Source: Actinomadura barringtoniae (GTDB taxonomy: Bacteria > Actinomycetota > Actinomycetes > Streptosporangiales > Streptosporangiaceae). From it: a stretch of 64,000 nucleotides of DNA. A program made the translations under genes and the position numbers. A model generated the notes under the pieces. It made no database searches. It was not told the origin of the DNA and saw only the letters and a program-made list of their open reading frames with translations. Location: positions 32,414 to 96,413 of the forward strand of contig NZ_JAGEOJ010000031.1 in assembly GCF_017573505.1 (NCBI RefSeq), in the 5' to 3' direction. Below are positions 61,134 through 64,000 of the stretch, piece after piece (position 1 is the stretch's first letter; each line of letters starts with the position of its first letter).

Positions 61134-61796
61134 GTGACAGCCCACCACCACAACGACGACCCGTCCACCAGCACGTCCACGTCCACTCGCACGTCCGCCG
61201 GCACGTCCACGTCCACGTCCACGAGCACGTACGCGTCCGCGTCCGTCGGCACGTTCGACATCGGCGGTGAGCTGACCGTGCGCAGGCTCGGCTTCGGCGC
61301 GATGCAACTGCCCACCGAGGGCCCGGATCGCGAACGGTCGATCGCCGTCGCGCGCCGCGCCGTGGAGCTCGGCGTCAACCTGATCGACACCGCGCACCTG
61401 TACGGGTGGGGCGCCAACGAGGACCTCCTCGCCGACGCCCTGCACCCGTACCCGGAGGGTCTGCTGATCGCCACCAAGGTCGGCGTCGCCCCGCCGAAGG
61501 ACGGGCGCGAGGCCTCGATCTGCGGACGCCCGGAGTTCCTGCGGGAGCAGGTGGACGAGGGGCTGCGGCGGCTGCGCGTCGAACGGCTGGAGCTGCTGCA
61601 ACTGCACCGCGTCGATGAGGACGTGCCGCTCGCCGACCAGGTCGGCACGCTGCGGGAGTTGCAGGTGGCGGGCAAGATCGGCCACCTCGGGCTGTCCGAG
61701 ATCACGGTCGGGCAGCTGGAGGAGAACGTCGCGGCGGCCGACGTAGGGCTGAACAAGGAGCAGATGGCGCGCCTGGACGAGGCCGTTGCCGCGTAG
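61134..61796 (+). CDS. Aldo/keto reductase with internal deletion and Ser/Thr N-terminus
   Basis: A 220-residue protein. After a Ser/Thr-rich low-complexity segment (residues 11-40) it matches an AKR barrel: LIDTAHLYGWG (Asp85, Tyr90), LIATKVGV (Lys115) and LELLQLHRVDED (His158), the full catalytic tetrad. It then reads KIGHLGLSEITVGQLEENVAAADVGLNKEQMARLDEAVAA. In normal AKRs of about 280-290 residues, SEITVGQLE is followed by 60-70 residues (beta strands 6-8, cofactor site) before the LEENVAAAD motif. Those are missing, so the frame looks internally deleted at about residue 195. Probably inactive, but still open and uninterrupted. Confidence 0.75.
   Translation: MTAHHHNDDPSTSTSTSTRTSAGTSTSTSTSTYASASVGTFDIGGELTVRRLGFGAMQLPTEGPDRERSIAVARRAVELGVNLIDTAHLYGWGANEDLLADALHPYPEGLLIATKVGVAPPKDGREASICGRPEFLREQVDEGLRRLRVERLELLQLHRVDEDVPLADQVGTLRELQVAGKIGHLGLSEITVGQLEENVAAADVGLNKEQMARLDEAVAA
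61167..61243 (+). repeat. ACGTCC-type hexamer array in the AKR 5' end
   Basis: Repeated CACGTCCACGTCC-like 6-bp units encode alternating Thr and Ser at the N-terminus of the aldo/keto reductase. Several copies are exact, others changed by one base. Confidence 0.7.
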
Positions 61797-61823
61797 CGGG
61801 GTGGTGTGGTCGATGATGGACGG

Positions 61824-62657
61824 GTGCTGGCCGACGTCGTCGAATTGCTCGTCTGCCCCCTGTGCGGTGCGGACCTCACGCTGAAGGAGGCGTCCTTGCG
61901 CTGCCCTGCGGGGCACACGTTCGACCTCGCCAAGCAGGGCTACGCCAACCTGCTCCCGGGCAACGCCAAGCCCGGGACCGCGGACACCGCCGAGATGGTG
62001 GCGGCGCGGGCGGACTTCCTCGGAACGGGGACTTTCGCTTCGCTCGCCGATGCTTTGGCCGAACGGGTGGGCGTTGCGCTTGGGGGTGGCGGAGCCGTGT
62101 TGGACGCGGGCGCCGGTACGGGCTACTACCTGGGCCGCGTGCTCGACCGCAGTCCGGGCTCCGTGGGGCTGGCGCTCGACATCTCGAAGTTCGCGGCACG
62201 ACGGGCCGCCCGCGCGCACCCGCGCATCGGTGCCGCCGTCGCCGACCTGTGGCGTCCGCTGCCCGTACGTGGGGATGCGGTCGGAGCGATCCTGAACGTC
62301 TTCGCTCCGCGCAACGCCGCCGAGTTCCATCGCGTTCTGCGGCCCGGCGGCCTGCTTCACGTGGTCACGCCGTCGAGCCGTCACCTGGGCACGCTGGTGT
62401 CCGAGCTGGGCCTGCTGTCGGTGGACGAGGAGAAGACCGACCGGGTCGACGCCACCCTCGGCGGGCGGTTCCGGCTGGAGTCCCGGGAGAGCCTGGAGAC
62501 CGAGGCGACGCTCGGCCACGAGGAGATCGCCACGCTGGTCGGGATGGGACCGAGCGCCCACCACGTACCGGCGGACGAGCTCGCGCGGCGGATTGCGAAG
62601 CTACCCGACCGGACGGCCGTCCCGCTGTCGTTCGTGCTGTCGGCGTTCCGCGCGTAG
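61824..62657 (+). CDS. RlmA-like 23S rRNA (guanine-N1) methyltransferase
   Basis: A 277-residue protein. An N-terminal zinc finger (LLVCPLCGADLTLKEASLRCPAGHTFDLAKQGYANLL, Cys/Cys/Cys/His) is followed by the methyltransferase fold AVLDAGAGTGYYLGRVLD, GLALDISKFAARRAARAHP and NVFAPRNAAEFHRVLRPGGLLHVVTP. This matches RlmA(I/II) (G745/G748 methylases, tylosin-resistance TlrB type), conferring or modulating macrolide susceptibility by methylation of 23S rRNA. GTG 61824 is preferred; GTG 61806 is possible. It overlaps the convergent Acg-like gene by 57 bp. Confidence 0.88.
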   Translation: MLADVVELLVCPLCGADLTLKEASLRCPAGHTFDLAKQGYANLLPGNAKPGTADTAEMVAARADFLGTGTFASLADALAERVGVALGGGGAVLDAGAGTGYYLGRVLDRSPGSVGLALDISKFAARRAARAHPRIGAAVADLWRPLPVRGDAVGAILNVFAPRNAAEFHRVLRPGGLLHVVTPSSRHLGTLVSELGLLSVDEEKTDRVDATLGGRFRLESRESLETEATLGHEEIATLVGMGPSAHHVPADELARRIAKLPDRTAVPLSFVLSAFRA

Positions 62658-63392
62658 CGGTGCCACGGCAGGGCCGGTCGGCATCGCCGTCGCGGGCAGG
62701 GGCATCCGGCAGGTCAGGTCGAGCTCGATCTGCGCGACGTCGCCGTGCTGGAGCATGCCCTGCACGCTCAGGACGTCCACGACCTTGTAGCTGAACGAGG
62801 CCGACACCGCACGCGTCACCCCGGTCAGCAGCACGCGCTGGAGTGCCTGCCCGGCGCGAATCCACTCGGCAGGGGAGTTCCCTCGTGTGGCCAGCACCGC
62901 TCGTTGGGAGATGCCGGTGTCTCCGGGCATCGCAAGGAAAGTCGCTCCCTCGAGACGCGCGGCCTCGGCGAGCTCGTTCAGGAGGGGGAGCGGTGGGGGA
63001 GAGCCCAGCTCGGGCCTGCGCGCGGGGAAGGGACGCAGCGTCGCCGCGAACAGCAGGCGTTCGGACCGGCTGACCCTGTGGTGCCCGGCAAGGCGAACGG
63101 TCGCGAGGAGAGTGGGTCGCGACGGGTCCGGCAGGAGCCGCACGACGGCCTCATGACCGAGCTGCGCGGCGGCCAGCCGGAGATTGACCAGGGCCGCGCC
63201 GCAGCTGAGGTGGAGCCCCCGGCCGCTCGGGTCCTGGACGGAACGGAACCTGGCGGGGTCGGCCACGACCTCGATGAGGTCGGGCACCACCCTGAAGCGC
63301 CAGGCGTGAACGTCGTGAATGGTGGGACCCATGGTCGCCGCGACCACCCGGCGCTCCGCCGTGCCACCGGTGGTGGCGACACCTGCGTTCAC
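62601..63392 (-). CDS. Acg-like nitroreductase-family protein, apparently degenerate
   Basis: A 263-residue frame starting at GTG 63392, 8 bp after AGGAGG. The N-terminus (PTIHDVHAWRFRVVPDLIEVVADPARFRSVQDPSGRGLHLSCGAALVNLRLAAAQLGHEAVVRLLPDPSRP) and AVLATRGNSPAEWIRAGQALQRVLLTGVTRAVSASF match Acg/Rv2032-type nitroreductase-like proteins. Normal members run about 320-330 residues; the segment between EGATFLAMPGD and TGISQRAVLATRG lacks roughly 100 residues, and the C-terminus (LSVQGMLQHGDVAQIELDLTCRMP) departs from the family. The 57-bp overlap with the methyltransferase end also suggests a run-on stop. Best read as an internally deleted, decaying gene. Confidence 0.6.
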   Translation of the reverse strand: MNAGVATTGGTAERRVVAATMGPTIHDVHAWRFRVVPDLIEVVADPARFRSVQDPSGRGLHLSCGAALVNLRLAAAQLGHEAVVRLLPDPSRPTLLATVRLAGHHRVSRSERLLFAATLRPFPARRPELGSPPPLPLLNELAEAARLEGATFLAMPGDTGISQRAVLATRGNSPAEWIRAGQALQRVLLTGVTRAVSASFSYKVVDVLSVQGMLQHGDVAQIELDLTCRMPLPATAMPTGPAVAPLRAERRQHERQRDGRPVG

Positions 63393-63622
63393 GGGGCTTG
63401 CCTCCTCCCGACGCCGGGGCGAAATGGGGGCTTTCGTGCACACCGCGACGTCCGTGCGCGAACCGTACCGCAATGTGAGGTGGCACACGTAGTGCGAGGT
63501 CCACGAGAGTGCACGCCGCCGATTTGACGCTTGGAGCGGGCTTGCCTAATCTCGTGACACCCGAGCGGATGCGGGACACCGAGAGGTGGACGGCCGCACG
63601 GGAAGCCAGATCGGAAAACCGG

Positions 63623-63651
63623 TTCGAGCTCCGCTCGGGCTGTTGTACGAT
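63623..63651 (+). promoter_or_regulatory. rrn P1-like promoter
   Basis: TTCGAG (63623-63628), 17-bp spacer and TACGAT (63646-63651). The -10 fits TANNNT and the spacing is ideal. It lies about 190 bp upstream of the second promoter. Confidence 0.5.
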
Positions 63652-63813
63652 GGTCTGGCTAGCCCGAAGAGGGATGCAGGACGCCGCAAGGTGGCCGGCC
63701 CGAAGGGCTCACCTCCCGAGTCAGTCAAGGTTCATGGCCTTCGGCCTGTCCGAACCTCGACGCACGGGAACCTCGGGAAAGACTCTACGTCGAAAAGATC
63801 TTCACGGATCTAC

Positions 63814-63841
63814 TTGACACCGGAGAATTTCCCGGTAAGTT
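63814..63841 (+). promoter_or_regulatory. rrn P2 promoter
   Basis: TTGACA (63814-63819), 16-bp spacer and TAAGTT (63836-63841), directly before the conserved leader. The consensus -35 and the leader context make it the strongest promoter in the window by eye. The spacer carries CCGG at both ends. Confidence 0.75.
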
Positions 63842-64000
63842 AGAAGGGTTGCCCCGGAGCCGGGTCTTGCGAAAGTGGGAGTTCGGCGCGGTGGGTGTCC
63901 GTTTCTTGAGAACTCAACAGCGTGTTAAAAGCCAGTGCCTTTATAGGCCAGGCCATGGTGCCTGGTCTCCCCGTAGCCGTTGGCTCTTCGGAGTTGATGG

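Larger units (their letters stand above)
63393..64000 (+). promoter_or_regulatory. rRNA operon promoter and leader region (16S lies beyond window)
   Basis: The last 608 bp are free of protein genes. The segment TTGAGAACTCAACAGCGTGTTAAAAG around 63905-63930 (given as a landmark, longer than the exact core) is the conserved upstream-of-16S element of actinobacterial rrn operons, with antitermination/processing function. CCAGGC-CATGGT-GCCTGG near 63949-63968 can form a processing stem. The 16S gene itself would begin within the next few hundred bases and is not in the window. Confidence 0.8.

Overview
The window is about 64 kb of very GC-rich actinobacterial chromosome with a strong G/C third-position bias throughout. 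The gene content fits the order Streptosporangiales, most likely an Actinomadura/Thermomonospora-like organism: F420-type LLM oxidoreductase, class II DAHP synthase, SpoIIE/STAS/HATPase partner-switch genes, a STAND NTPase pair, SigR-like promoter signatures and an actinobacterial rRNA leader. This placement rests on family resemblance, not on a search. I see no integrase, transposase, CRISPR array or tRNA gene.

Layout. 1-11 kb: metabolic and regulatory genes (partial SAM methyltransferase, F420 oxidoreductase, DUF3311/MctP-type symporter, Ser/Thr kinase, MocR regulator, lipoprotein, VOC protein, MmyB-type regulator, metallo-beta-lactamase-fold hydrolase with a clear promoter/operator). 11-21.6 kb: a signalling or conflict-like block with a dienelactone hydrolase, a membrane-anchored unknown, a WD40/HEAT protein divergent from two tandem NB-ARC/TPR (NLR-like) proteins, an XRE-type/TPR regulator and a small ATPase. 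21.6-32.9 kb: MpaB-type oxygenase, SDR with TetR, secreted protein beside an HTH-membrane-I36 fusion, an orphan cytochrome b (QcrB-like), phosphotransferase, DUF4239 protein and an acyl-CoA dehydrogenase/TetR operon. 33-38 kb: a TROVE/vWA gene overlapping an ARPP-2-like gene, then a four-gene HTH/Clp-N/ABC operon behind a promoter carrying two palindromes. 38-48.6 kb: PIG-L deacetylase, class II amidotransferase, HAD-like protein, epimerase/MarR pair, secreted HNH-like nuclease, methyltransferase, SDR, NUDIX, DinB-like protein, gltX and a DsbD/TauE-like transporter with a cupredoxin-like tail.

48.7-57.1 kb is a stress-signalling cluster: response regulator, giant poly-HAMP hybrid histidine kinase, and divergently an ATPase/GAF/SpoIIE phosphatase, STAS antagonist and anti-sigma-type ATPase in one operon. 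57.3-61 kb holds class II DAHP synthase, a primary-like sigma factor divergent from thioredoxin (SigR-type promoter signatures between them) and an Hsp20. 61-63.4 kb has an aldo/keto reductase with an apparent internal deletion, an RlmA-like methyltransferase and an Acg-like nitroreductase that also looks internally deleted. The window ends in the promoter and leader of an rRNA operon whose 16S gene lies just beyond.

The observations I would check first are: two identical 16-bp palindromes 99 bp apart inside the DsbD-like gene; the TROVE/ARPP-2 pair next to the palindrome-controlled Clp-N/ABC operon; the tandem NLR-like genes; the orphan qcrB-like gene with its dyad; and the two internally deleted oxidoreductases flanking an intact gene next to the rRNA operon.
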